Source: Chitinophaga pinensis
GTDB taxonomy: Bacteria; Bacteroidota; Bacteroidia; UKL13-3
Reading direction: 5' to 3'
DNA length: 10,389 nucleotides
Assembly: GCA_945875195.1 (NCBI GenBank)
Contig: CAMCJW010000081.1
Coordinates: 1-10,389 of the forward strand
Shown one piece after another: positions 4,884 through 10,389 of the stretch. Each line of letters begins with the position of its first letter. Position 1 is the stretch's first letter. The notes under the pieces are model-generated. The model searched no databases. It was not told the DNA's origin and was given only the letters and a program-made list of their open reading frames with translations. The translations under genes and the position numbers were made by a program.

Positions 4884-5819
4884 ATGCAAAACGAAGATAA
4901 AAAGCTAGAAAGGTACCGCACTATTATCATTTTTCAGTCTGTACTGAATATACTGCTCCTACTATTATTGGGTTTCTTTACATATACTTATTTTAAAACT
5001 GACAAGAAATTGGCCGTAAAAGAGGTAGAGCTATTTCAATCTGATTCGGCCAAAGTGCAATTGGATAATTTGTTGAAAGAGACGGATTTGGAGTTAACTG
5101 AATACAAAGGTAAAAACACTGTTTTGGATCAGTTTTTAAGAGAAAAAAACGATTCGTTACAGGAGTTTGCAGATAGGATAGAGAATTTACTGAGAAAGGG
5201 AAAGTTAACTCGTGAAGAATTGGAAAAAGCCAACGATGAGTTAGATTTATTGCGTTACTATAAGCGCAAATACATTGGCCAAATTGATTCTTTGAACAAT
5301 GTAGTTGAAATGTTGAACACAGAAAATAAAACACTCAAAACAGATATTAATAAACAAAAACGCAAGAATGAAGACCTCAATATGAATATTGCTAGGTTAA
5401 ATAATAAGGTTGCTATTGGGGAGCGTTTGAGTACTCAAAATGTTTTTATTACCGGTGTTAAATTGCGTGGCAATGGAAAAGAAAAGGAAACCATTAGGGT
5501 GAGTCAGATTGACCAATTGAAAGTAACTTTTACATTAGGAGAGAATTACGTAACTGAAAAAGGTAAAAAAGACCTCATCCTTAAAGTTGTTGGTCCGGAC
5601 GGTGCAACTGTTTACAACCAAATTTCTGGTTCAGGAACGTTTAAATTCCAAAATGAAGAGTCTTTATACAGCACCAAGAAAACCATAGAATTTAACCAAG
5701 AAGCTCAGCAAATAAGCTTGTATTGGGATAAGGGAAGTGAGTTTGTTAAAGGGAATTATAAAGCTGAATTGTATTGTGAAGGGTTTAAAATTGGAAGTTC
5801 AGAATTTGAATTGAAATAA
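4884..5819 (+). CDS. membrane-anchored coiled-coil protein of unknown function
   Basis: This 311-aa protein has three parts. A short basic cytoplasmic start (residues 1-13) leads into one transmembrane helix (about 14-37, rich in L/I, with LLLLLLGFF). A long charged segment (about 45-180) has regular leucine spacing and E/K/D/N richness typical of a coiled coil. The C-terminal domain (about 185-311) is beta-rich, with strands such as QLKVTFTLGEN, DLILKVVGPDGATVYN and GNYKAELYCEGFKIGSSEF, which look like an Ig-like or beta-sandwich fold. The positive start suggests N-in topology, placing the coiled coil and beta domain in the periplasm. No enzymatic motif is visible. Similar Bacteroidota proteins may carry unreliable coiled-coil-based annotations, so I assign no function. 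It is transcribed divergently from rfbC. Confidence 0.85.
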   Translation: MQNEDKKLERYRTIIIFQSVLNILLLLLLGFFTYTYFKTDKKLAVKEVELFQSDSAKVQLDNLLKETDLELTEYKGKNTVLDQFLREKNDSLQEFADRIENLLRKGKLTREELEKANDELDLLRYYKRKYIGQIDSLNNVVEMLNTENKTLKTDINKQKRKNEDLNMNIARLNNKVAIGERLSTQNVFITGVKLRGNGKEKETIRVSQIDQLKVTFTLGENYVTEKGKKDLILKVVGPDGATVYNQISGSGTFKFQNEESLYSTKKTIEFNQEAQQISLYWDKGSEFVKGNYKAELYCEGFKIGSSEFELK

Positions 5820-5887
5820 AATGATTCAAAATTTTATATTCGCAGGGCGTAATTTTTAAAATTTATTGTAAGAATAATAGAATAACC

Positions 5888-6127
5888 ATGAAGAAAATAT
5901 TAGTAGCATTTGCTTTTGCAGCCTCTTTAAGTGCTTGCCATTATGGAACCGATGAAGCACAAAAAACACTTAAAGCCAATGAGCAATATAAGTCGGACAA
6001 GGCTGATTACTCTATTAATAGAGCAAATGTGACTGCCGAAGCAGATAAAGAAGCAGCACCGGTTGATACAACAGCTGCAGTAACGGCACCAGTTGCACCA
6101 GCAACAGTGGCACCAGCTTCCCATTAA
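5888..6127 (+). CDS. small lipoprotein with Ala/Pro/Val-rich tail
   Basis: This 79-aa protein has a clear type II signal. MKK is followed by a hydrophobic stretch (ILVAFAFAASL) and the lipobox LSAC, with the lipidated cysteine at C17. The mature part of about 63 residues starts CHYGTDEAQ, where nothing clearly signals inner-membrane retention. It continues as a charged, probably helical segment (AQKTLKANEQYKSDKADYSI) and ends in a disordered repeat-like tail (APVDTTAAVTAPVAPATVAP) that might span the periplasm or contact the wall. I recognise no family. ATG at 5888 is the only sensible start. The stop at 6125-6127 is just 6 bases before the next gene's TTG start, in the same frame, so the two genes are probably cotranscribed and coupled. 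Confidence 0.78.
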   Translation: MKKILVAFAFAASLSACHYGTDEAQKTLKANEQYKSDKADYSINRANVTAEADKEAAPVDTTAAVTAPVAPATVAPASH

Positions 6128-6133
6128 TTTGTT

Positions 6134-6613
6134 TTGCAAAACCTTGTTTTAAATAGCCAAGCCAGCAAAGAAGAAATATATCTTGAGCTCCTGCCGCAAA
6201 TGCGCGGATTACTTTCAGGGGAAGAGGATTTAATAGCCAACTTATCTAACTTTTGTGCGGTTTTAAAAGAAACGTTCAATTGGTGGTGGGTTGGCTTTTA
6301 TATTGTAAAATCTGGTGAATTGGTTTTGGGTCCTTTTCAAGGACCTGTAGCTTGCACTCGAATTGCTTATGGAAAAGGCGTATGTGGCACTTCATGGAAA
6401 TTGGCTCAAACAGTAATTGTGCCAAATGTGGAGGCATTTCCGGGCCATATTGCATGTAGTGCAGCTTCAAAATCGGAGATTGTATTGCCACTCTTAGATG
6501 AAAATAAGCAGGTTGTTGCTGTTTTGGACGTTGACAGTAACTTATTAAATCATTTCGATGATATTGATGAAAAGTACCTGACAGAATTGGTCTCGCTGCT
6601 TAAATTCTCCTAA
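6134..6613 (+). CDS. msrC: free methionine-(R)-sulfoxide reductase, GAF domain
   Basis: This 159-aa cytoplasmic fRMsr reduces free methionine-R-sulfoxide back to methionine using thioredoxin-type electrons, as part of oxidative-damage repair. It is a single GAF domain with the family signature GPFQGPVACTRIAYGKGVCGT followed by EAFPGHIACSAASKSEIVLP. The three redox cysteines C74, C84 and C108 have the same spacing as the E. coli enzyme (84, 94, 118). E115 and the LDVDS acidic pair (D132, D134) fit the substrate site. The start is TTG at 6134: it gives the family-typical N-terminus (QNLVLNSQASKEEIYLELLPQ) and lies right after an in-frame stop. The next in-frame ATG would delete 22 conserved residues. 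Expression is probably coupled to the lipoprotein gene just upstream. Confidence 0.92.
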   Translation: MQNLVLNSQASKEEIYLELLPQMRGLLSGEEDLIANLSNFCAVLKETFNWWWVGFYIVKSGELVLGPFQGPVACTRIAYGKGVCGTSWKLAQTVIVPNVEAFPGHIACSAASKSEIVLPLLDENKQVVAVLDVDSNLLNHFDDIDEKYLTELVSLLKFS

Positions 6614-6692
6614 TTTTTTTGGGTTCAAACCGAAGCAATAGTTTTATTATACCCACACTTTTGCTATTTTGCCTTTTTATAATTGTCATTTG

Positions 6693-7913
6693 ATGCCAGA
6701 AAATAAGCGTGTTCATTTATTAATTATTGTAGCCGCACTTGGCTATTTTGTAGATATTTACGATTTAATTGTATTCAATGTTGTAAAGAATGAAAGCCTT
6801 AAATCGCTTGGTTTTACTGGCGATGCTTTGAAGGCAAATGAAATTTTCTTGTTTAATTTACAGATGACAGGCATGCTCATTGGTGGCTTATTATGGGGCA
6901 TTATGGGCGATAAAAAGGGAAGAGTTTCGGTATTATTTGGCTCTATTTTATTGTATTCTTTGGCCAATATTGCCAACGCATTTGTAATAAATATTAATCA
7001 ATATGCCATCATGCGATTTATTGCAGGCATAGGTTTGGCGGGTGAATTAGGCGCTGGAATTACTTTGGTTGCTGAAAATATGCCCAAAGAAAAACGTGGT
7101 TATGGCACCATGATTATTGTAACATTTGGGGCATTGGGCGCAGTTGTTGCAGGATTGGTTGGGAAATCGTTTGGGTGGCAAACAACCTATATTGTTGGGG
7201 GTGGCTTGGGGCTTACCCTTTTATTGATGCGAGCAGGGGCTTATGAAAGCGGGATGTATCAAAATTTAGTACAAAATAATGCCATACAAAGAGGCAATTT
7301 TTTTTCCTTGTTTAAGAAGTGGCACCTATTCCTAAAATACCTTTCATGCATATTTATTGGCTTGCCAATTTGGTTTGCCATTGGAGTTTTGGTTAATCTT
7401 TCCAATAGGTTTGCAGAGGCTAACGGTTTGATCCAAAAAATTGATATTGCAGATAGTGTGATGTATGCTTATTTGGGTCTTTCGGTTGGTGATTTAGGAA
7501 GTGGCTTGTTGAGCCAATATTTAAAGAGCAGGAAGAAGGTAGTTTTTGTTTATTTATTGCTATCTTTAATATTGATGTTGGTGTATTTATTTAATACAAA
7601 TGTGAGTGTTGAGTATTACAAATGGATGTGTTTTGGGATAGGTTTTGCTACAGGTTATTGGGCATTGTTTGTTACCATTGCCTCCGAACAATTTGGCACC
7701 AATATTAGGTCAACGGTAACCAATACCGTACCTAATTTTGTAAGAGGGGCAGTGGTTCCAATCACCTTAAGTTTTGCAAGTTTGTCTAACGCTATAGGCG
7801 TTGTACATGCGGCATTTTATGTAGGGTTGACCTGCTTACTTCTTGCCTTTTTTGCCACGCTTTATATCAAAGATTCTTTCAATAAAGACCTCAATTATTT
7901 TGAGATAGAGTAA
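6693..7913 (+). CDS. MFS transporter, metabolite:H+ symporter-like
   Basis: This 406-aa inner-membrane protein has about 12 hydrophobic segments and belongs to the major facilitator superfamily. The loop 2-3 signature is present (GIMGDKKGR, residues 69-77). RFIAGIGLAGELGAGITLVAENMPKEKRG (about 108-136) matches the R...G.G..GE......E..P...RG pattern of the metabolite:H+ symporter and sugar-transporter branches. YFVDIYDL in helix 1 places charged residues where proton-coupled members have them. The substrate cannot be inferred. ATG at 6693 (MPENKRVHLL) is preferred; TTG at 6669 would add eight unlikely residues (PFYNCHL). The 3' end overlaps the convergent acetyltransferase gene by 23 bases. 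It lies 79 bases after msrC, possibly in its own transcription unit. Confidence 0.88.
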   Translation: MPENKRVHLLIIVAALGYFVDIYDLIVFNVVKNESLKSLGFTGDALKANEIFLFNLQMTGMLIGGLLWGIMGDKKGRVSVLFGSILLYSLANIANAFVININQYAIMRFIAGIGLAGELGAGITLVAENMPKEKRGYGTMIIVTFGALGAVVAGLVGKSFGWQTTYIVGGGLGLTLLLMRAGAYESGMYQNLVQNNAIQRGNFFSLFKKWHLFLKYLSCIFIGLPIWFAIGVLVNLSNRFAEANGLIQKIDIADSVMYAYLGLSVGDLGSGLLSQYLKSRKKVVFVYLLLSLILMLVYLFNTNVSVEYYKWMCFGIGFATGYWALFVTIASEQFGTNIRSTVTNTVPNFVRGAVVPITLSFASLSNAIGVVHAAFYVGLTCLLLAFFATLYIKDSFNKDLNYFEIE

Positions 7914-8358
7914 TCCTATAAACCGTCCAGCCATTCATGGGGGTTGCGCCAAGGCTTTCATAGAATTTAATGGCGTGTTCATTCCAATCTAATACACTCC
8001 ATTCAACTCTGCCGCAATTGCGTTCTTTGGCTAAATCAATGAGGTTTAATAGGAGGGCTTTTCCATAACCTTTTCCTCTGTGGTTTGGGTCTATAAAAAG
8101 ATCTTCTAAGTATATGCCTGGTTTAGAAACAAAGGTGGAATAGTTATGGAAAAACAAAGCAAAACCTACTGCCACTTCATTTTCAAAAGCCAATAAACAT
8201 TCTGCTACAGCTTTGGGTCCAAATAGGTGTTCTTTTATTTTTGGGATGGTTGCCTCAACTAGGTGCCCAAGTTTTTCAAATTCCGCAATTCCCTCAATAA
8301 AATGTAGGATCAAACCGCAATCTGCTTTTTGTGCAAAACGGATAGATAAATTAGCCAT
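7891..8358 (-). CDS. GNAT N-acetyltransferase, SSAT/thialysine type
   Basis: This 155-aa cytoplasmic GNAT enzyme transfers acetyl from acetyl-CoA to an amine. The acetyl-CoA pyrophosphate-binding motif A is R94-G-K-G-Y-G99 in DPNHRGKGYGKALL. YLEDLFIDP before it and VLDWNEHAIKFYESLGA after it are the pattern of the spermidine/spermine and thialysine (SSAT/SAT2) branch, as are the N-terminal ADC..IL..I...AEFE and the HLFGP block. The likely substrate is therefore a polyamine, diamine or lysine analogue; the exact one is not decidable by eye. The ATG follows the upstream gene's TAA with no gap (TAAATG), indicating cotranslation. Its last seven codons overlap the convergent MFS gene. Confidence 0.88.
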   Translation of the reverse strand: MANLSIRFAQKADCGLILHFIEGIAEFEKLGHLVEATIPKIKEHLFGPKAVAECLLAFENEVAVGFALFFHNYSTFVSKPGIYLEDLFIDPNHRGKGYGKALLLNLIDLAKERNCGRVEWSVLDWNEHAIKFYESLGATPMNGWTVYRITLSQNN

Positions 8359-8883
8359 TTAGTAAATTAAATTTCCTGGTTTAAAATAGCCTTTGAATTT
8401 TTTGTGTGTAGCTTCACCTTTTGTGCCAGGCTTGGGCGCTATTACTAGGTCGAATGTAAGGAGCCAGGTGTTTTTACCTGTTTTCTTGCCAATGATTTTT
8501 CCTTCTTCTAATTGGCGTAATCCAGCATCTAAACAAAAGCAACCTCTATTGAATATTACTTTGTTTTTAATGAAATCATCGCCTTCTATGGTAAAGCTAT
8601 TTCCTTTAGGAGGAGCCATTTCAAATTCGTAAGATTCAAAATATTCATCATCGGCAATCATCTCCACATCCTGGGCTTTAAAGGAATATTTAAAAACCCA
8701 TTTGTTGCCGGGGTTATAGGCAATATCAAAATAAATACTGTCGTAAGTTCTCTTGGTGATGGTTGAATTAGCTTGGTATACAAATCGTTTCATTTCAGGA
8801 TTAACTTTAGGCTTTACTTGTTGAGCCTGAGTGCTAGTAGCCAAAACGGCTATAAGGCTAATTAAACAGATCATTTTTTTCAT
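8359..8883 (-). CDS. secreted protein of unknown function
   Basis: This 174-aa protein has a textbook signal peptide: MKK, a hydrophobic core (MICLISLIAVLA) and likely cleavage after STQA at residue 20. The mature protein of about 154 residues is rich in aromatic and charged residues (KWVFKYSFKAQDVEM, YFESYEFEMAPPKGNSFTIEGDDF). A C-x-C pair lies at C115/C117 (NRGCFCLD) and a lysine/glycine-rich end follows (APKPGTKGEATHKKFKGYFKPG). The pattern suggests a small beta-rich periplasmic domain. I do not recognise the family. It is the first gene of a pair with the acetyltransferase, whose ATG directly follows its TAA. A TAnnTTTG box sits just before its ATG. Confidence 0.78.
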   Translation of the reverse strand: MKKMICLISLIAVLATSTQAQQVKPKVNPEMKRFVYQANSTITKRTYDSIYFDIAYNPGNKWVFKYSFKAQDVEMIADDEYFESYEFEMAPPKGNSFTIEGDDFIKNKVIFNRGCFCLDAGLRQLEEGKIIGKKTGKNTWLLTFDLVIAPKPGTKGEATHKKFKGYFKPGNLIY

Positions 8884-8887
8884 AGAA

Positions 8888-8895
8888 CAAATGTA
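8888..8895 (-). promoter_or_regulatory. -7 box TAnnTTTG before the secreted-protein gene
   Basis: On the minus strand, TACATTTG (8895-8888) is a perfect Bacteroidota -7 box. It is separated from the ATG at 8883 by four bases (TTCT). A TTTG lies further upstream but only about 13 bases away, shorter than the usual spacing, so the -33 element is uncertain. If used, the transcript would begin at or very near the start codon. Confidence 0.4.
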
Positions 8896-8981
8896 AAAAT
8901 AAAATCATCAAAATTGCTTCTTAAATAATTTGAAACTGTTTGTATAAATAGGTTCAGCACAAATAGTATTATCTTAGTGCC

Positions 8982-9632
8982 ATGAAAATTGCGGAAAGGT
9001 ACACAGGGGTTATCAATTACTTTTTAACTCATAATCCTATTGCGGAAACTGAGCTTCACTACAACAATCCTTTTCAATTATTGATTGCTGTTATTTTGTC
9101 GGCGCAATGCACAGACAAAAGAATAAATATGGTTACCCCAGCATTGTTCAGAGATTTTGCTACGCCCAAAAAGTTGGCAGAGGTAACTTTTGACGAATTG
9201 TTTCCTTATATCAAAAGTGTGAGTTACCCCAGCAATAAAACCAAGCATTTGATTGGTATGGCAAACATGTTGGTGAATGATTTTAATAGCCACGTTCCAG
9301 AAACCATTGATTCATTGGTGAAATTGCCTGGAGTTGGAAGAAAAACAGCTAATGTTATTGTGAGCGTAGTTTATAACCAACCGGCTATGGCTGTTGATAC
9401 CCATGTTTTTAGGGTGAGCGAGAGGTTGGGTTTAACAAGGGCTGCCAAAACTCCCTTAGCTGCAGAAAAGCAGTTGGTGAAACACATACCAGATGAGCAT
9501 ATTGCAACGGCACACCATTGGCTGATTTTGCATGGCAGGTATACTTGCTTGGCGCGGAGTCCTAAGTGCAATGAATGTGGACTCAAGGCATTTTGTAAGT
9601 ACTATTTGAAGGCCTCTGCGGTTAAACTATAG
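8982..9632 (+). CDS. nth: endonuclease III (DNA glycosylase/AP lyase)
   Basis: This 216-aa bifunctional base-excision repair enzyme removes oxidised pyrimidines and cleaves the resulting abasic site. The helix-hairpin-helix is LPGVGRKTANVIV (about 115-127) with the Schiff-base lysine K121. The catalytic aspartate is D139 in AVDTHVFRV. The 4Fe-4S cluster ligands are C189, C196, C199 and C205 (spacing C-x6-C-x2-C-x5-C). The N-terminal block NPFQLLIAVILSAQCTDKR is typical. Length matches the family, and all key residues are present. The start is ATG at 8982. Its final six residues (ASAVKL) and stop are encoded by a copy of a dispersed repeat end (CCTCTGCGGTTAAA, 9613-9626), so the extreme C-terminus may be repeat-derived. 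Confidence 0.95.
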   Translation: MKIAERYTGVINYFLTHNPIAETELHYNNPFQLLIAVILSAQCTDKRINMVTPALFRDFATPKKLAEVTFDELFPYIKSVSYPSNKTKHLIGMANMLVNDFNSHVPETIDSLVKLPGVGRKTANVIVSVVYNQPAMAVDTHVFRVSERLGLTRAAKTPLAAEKQLVKHIPDEHIATAHHWLILHGRYTCLARSPKCNECGLKAFCKYYLKASAVKL

Positions 9633-9758
9633 TTTTTTAACCACAGATGGCACGGAGGGAAGAAGAAAAAAGAGGAGATTTGGAGAAGGGGTGATGTGGA
9701 GATATTTGATGCTTAAATTTTTATAATAAAAAAAACTTTGTGTTCCTCTGTGGTTAAA
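9613..9758. repeat. TTTAACCACAGA-type inverted-repeat element
   Basis: TTTAACCACAGA (9636-9647) is matched by its exact inverse TCTGTGGTTAAA (9747-9758), bounding a 123-bp element. The arms stay loosely similar further inward (GGCACGGAG against GGAACACAAAG). A third copy, CCTCTGCGGTTAAA at 9613-9626, differs at one of 14 bases from 9745-9758 and lies in the end of the nth gene. The interior is purine-rich on the plus strand (9648-9708), then AT-rich, with no ORF. It resembles a widespread class of dispersed bacterial repeats containing ACCACAGA, presumably non-autonomous. It fills the 151-base gap between nth and the GSCFA gene. Confidence 0.75.
9615..9647 (+). terminator. repeat-derived hairpin over the nth stop codon
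   Basis: TCTGCGGTTAAA (9615-9626) pairs with TTTAACCACAGA (9636-9647), 11 of 12 positions, across a nine-base loop that contains the nth stop codon (TAG, 9630-9632). No T-run follows immediately, so it is not a textbook intrinsic terminator. It could protect the 3' end of the mRNA or slow the polymerase. Its function is inferred from position only. Confidence 0.35.
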
Positions 9759-9783
9759 TGAATTTCGGGGGGAAATGAAGATG

Positions 9784-10389
9784 CTACTTAAAAAAAGCCA
9801 ATTCTTTTTCGAAATTGAGGTGAGGAAATTCTTGTTGAAGTGCTTGAGTTTTTAAATGCTGCTGTTGTATGAAAATCTTATAGGATGAGGTATTTGGGTG
9901 CAGAGGTTTGTGTGTCATGGCTTGGTTTAATGCTGCTATTTTTGACAATGTATCTTGCGCGTTATTCTCTATGCAACTTGTTATAAATTTTTCCCAAATG
10001 TATTTGATGGCTAAGTTATTTGGGTGCGCAAAATCTTCGGTATAAAAACGGTAATCTCTTAGTTCGTCTTGAACCAATTCATAGGCAGGGAAATAGTACT
10101 GATGTGGAAATTCATTTAGCAATTGGTCTAATGCCAATAACAGGGTTGATTTGCTCAAGTTATTCTGGTGCAAGCCATCTTTTAAATATTTAACCGGACT
10201 AATGCTCCAAATTACATGCAAGTTGGGATTAATAGAAAGTAGCTGGCGCAATAATTTTGTATAGTGATTAACTATTTCGTTAACTGATAGGAGCCTTTTA
10301 TGGAAATGTGTATTAGGAACTTTGTGACAATTGGCCACTATTTTTTGTGAATCTTTGATTTCATACACATAGGCCGAACCCCAAGTTAT
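9784..10389 (-). CDS. GSCFA-domain protein, N-terminus beyond the window
   Basis: At least 201 codons are open from the right edge to the TAG at 9784-9786. The visible part starts ITWGSAYVYEIKDS, and the true start lies outside the window; an internal GTG at 10368 is not the start. ANCHKVP, RLLSVNEIV, VIWSISPVKYLKDG, NNLSKSTLLLALDQL, YYFPAYELVQDELRDYRFY and DFAHPNNLAIKYIWEKF, in that order, are the pattern of the GSCFA family, an SGNH/GDSL-hydrolase-like group common in Bacteroidota. The GSCFA motif itself would lie in the missing N-terminus. The histidine in DFAHP is probably the catalytic one by analogy to SGNH enzymes. The substrate is unknown. A lysine/glutamine-rich helical tail of about 60 residues follows the domain. 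Confidence 0.85.
   Translation of the reverse strand: MTWGSAYVYEIKDSQKIVANCHKVPNTHFHKRLLSVNEIVNHYTKLLRQLLSINPNLHVIWSISPVKYLKDGLHQNNLSKSTLLLALDQLLNEFPHQYYFPAYELVQDELRDYRFYTEDFAHPNNLAIKYIWEKFITSCIENNAQDTLSKIAALNQAMTHKPLHPNTSSYKIFIQQQHLKTQALQQEFPHLNFEKELAFFK

Noticed and set aside
4993..5334. Minus-strand open frame of 113 codons
   Set aside because: It is antisense to the coiled-coil segment of the gene at 4884-5819; no domain or start signal supports it.
5927..6139. Minus-strand Cys-rich open frame, resembling a small metal-binding protein
   Set aside because: The cysteines come from reading the Ala-rich lipoprotein tail (GCA/GCT codons) backwards; it is a composition artefact.
9636..9758. 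Insertion sequence with terminal inverted repeats
   Set aside because: At 123 bp with no ORF it cannot encode a transposase, so it is listed as a non-autonomous repeat.

Overview
The window is chromosomal DNA of a Bacteroidota bacterium, probably an environmental or uncultured lineage. The DNA is AT-rich. Several genes encode secreted proteins whose signal peptides end in the phylum-typical 'QAQ/TQAQ'. Shine-Dalgarno sequences are mostly absent, and three start regions carry the phylum's TAnnTTTG -7 promoter box. GSCFA-domain protein, fRMsr, RNase HI and endonuclease III sequences all read as Bacteroidota-like. I see no rRNA, tRNA, CRISPR array, integrase or transposase gene.

Layout. Positions 1-330 are a duplicated block of 26-bp tandem repeats bracketed by inverted 20-bp REP-like hairpins. 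It abuts a 3' remnant of a GDP-mannose 4,6-dehydratase gene (333-473, +). Next come a degraded LuxR-type DNA-binding tail (490-about 668, -), an intact REC-LuxR response regulator (748-1527, -) and a tandem-domain universal stress protein (1681-2526, -) with a good promoter. A variant REP hairpin precedes RNase HI (2716-3189, +), which is followed by a possible two-helix small membrane ORF without a normal start. Two overlapping genes for small secreted proteins (3360-4141, -), a 66-bp inverted-repeat element and a lone dTDP-4-dehydrorhamnose 3,5-epimerase (4229-4771, -) come next.

A rightward cluster follows: a membrane-anchored coiled-coil protein (4884-5819), a small lipoprotein (5888-6127), free methionine-R-sulfoxide reductase (6134-6613) and an MFS transporter (6693-7913). 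The transporter overlaps tail-to-tail with a leftward pair made of a secreted protein of unknown function and an SSAT-like GNAT acetyltransferase (8883-7891). Endonuclease III (8982-9632, +) ends inside a dispersed 'TTTAACCACAGA' inverted-repeat element. A GSCFA-domain protein (9784 to the right edge, -) runs out of the window.

The genes are mostly housekeeping and stress or repair functions (RNase HI, Nth, fRMsr, Usp) and do not form one pathway. The most unusual content is non-coding: four kinds of short palindromic repeat, each lying beside a gene end or gene remnant, plus two decayed gene ends at the left. I found no convincing new multi-gene system. The best leads are the LuxR-tail remnant, the repeat-abutted gmd remnant, the covarying REP hairpins and the repeat-derived C-terminus of Nth.
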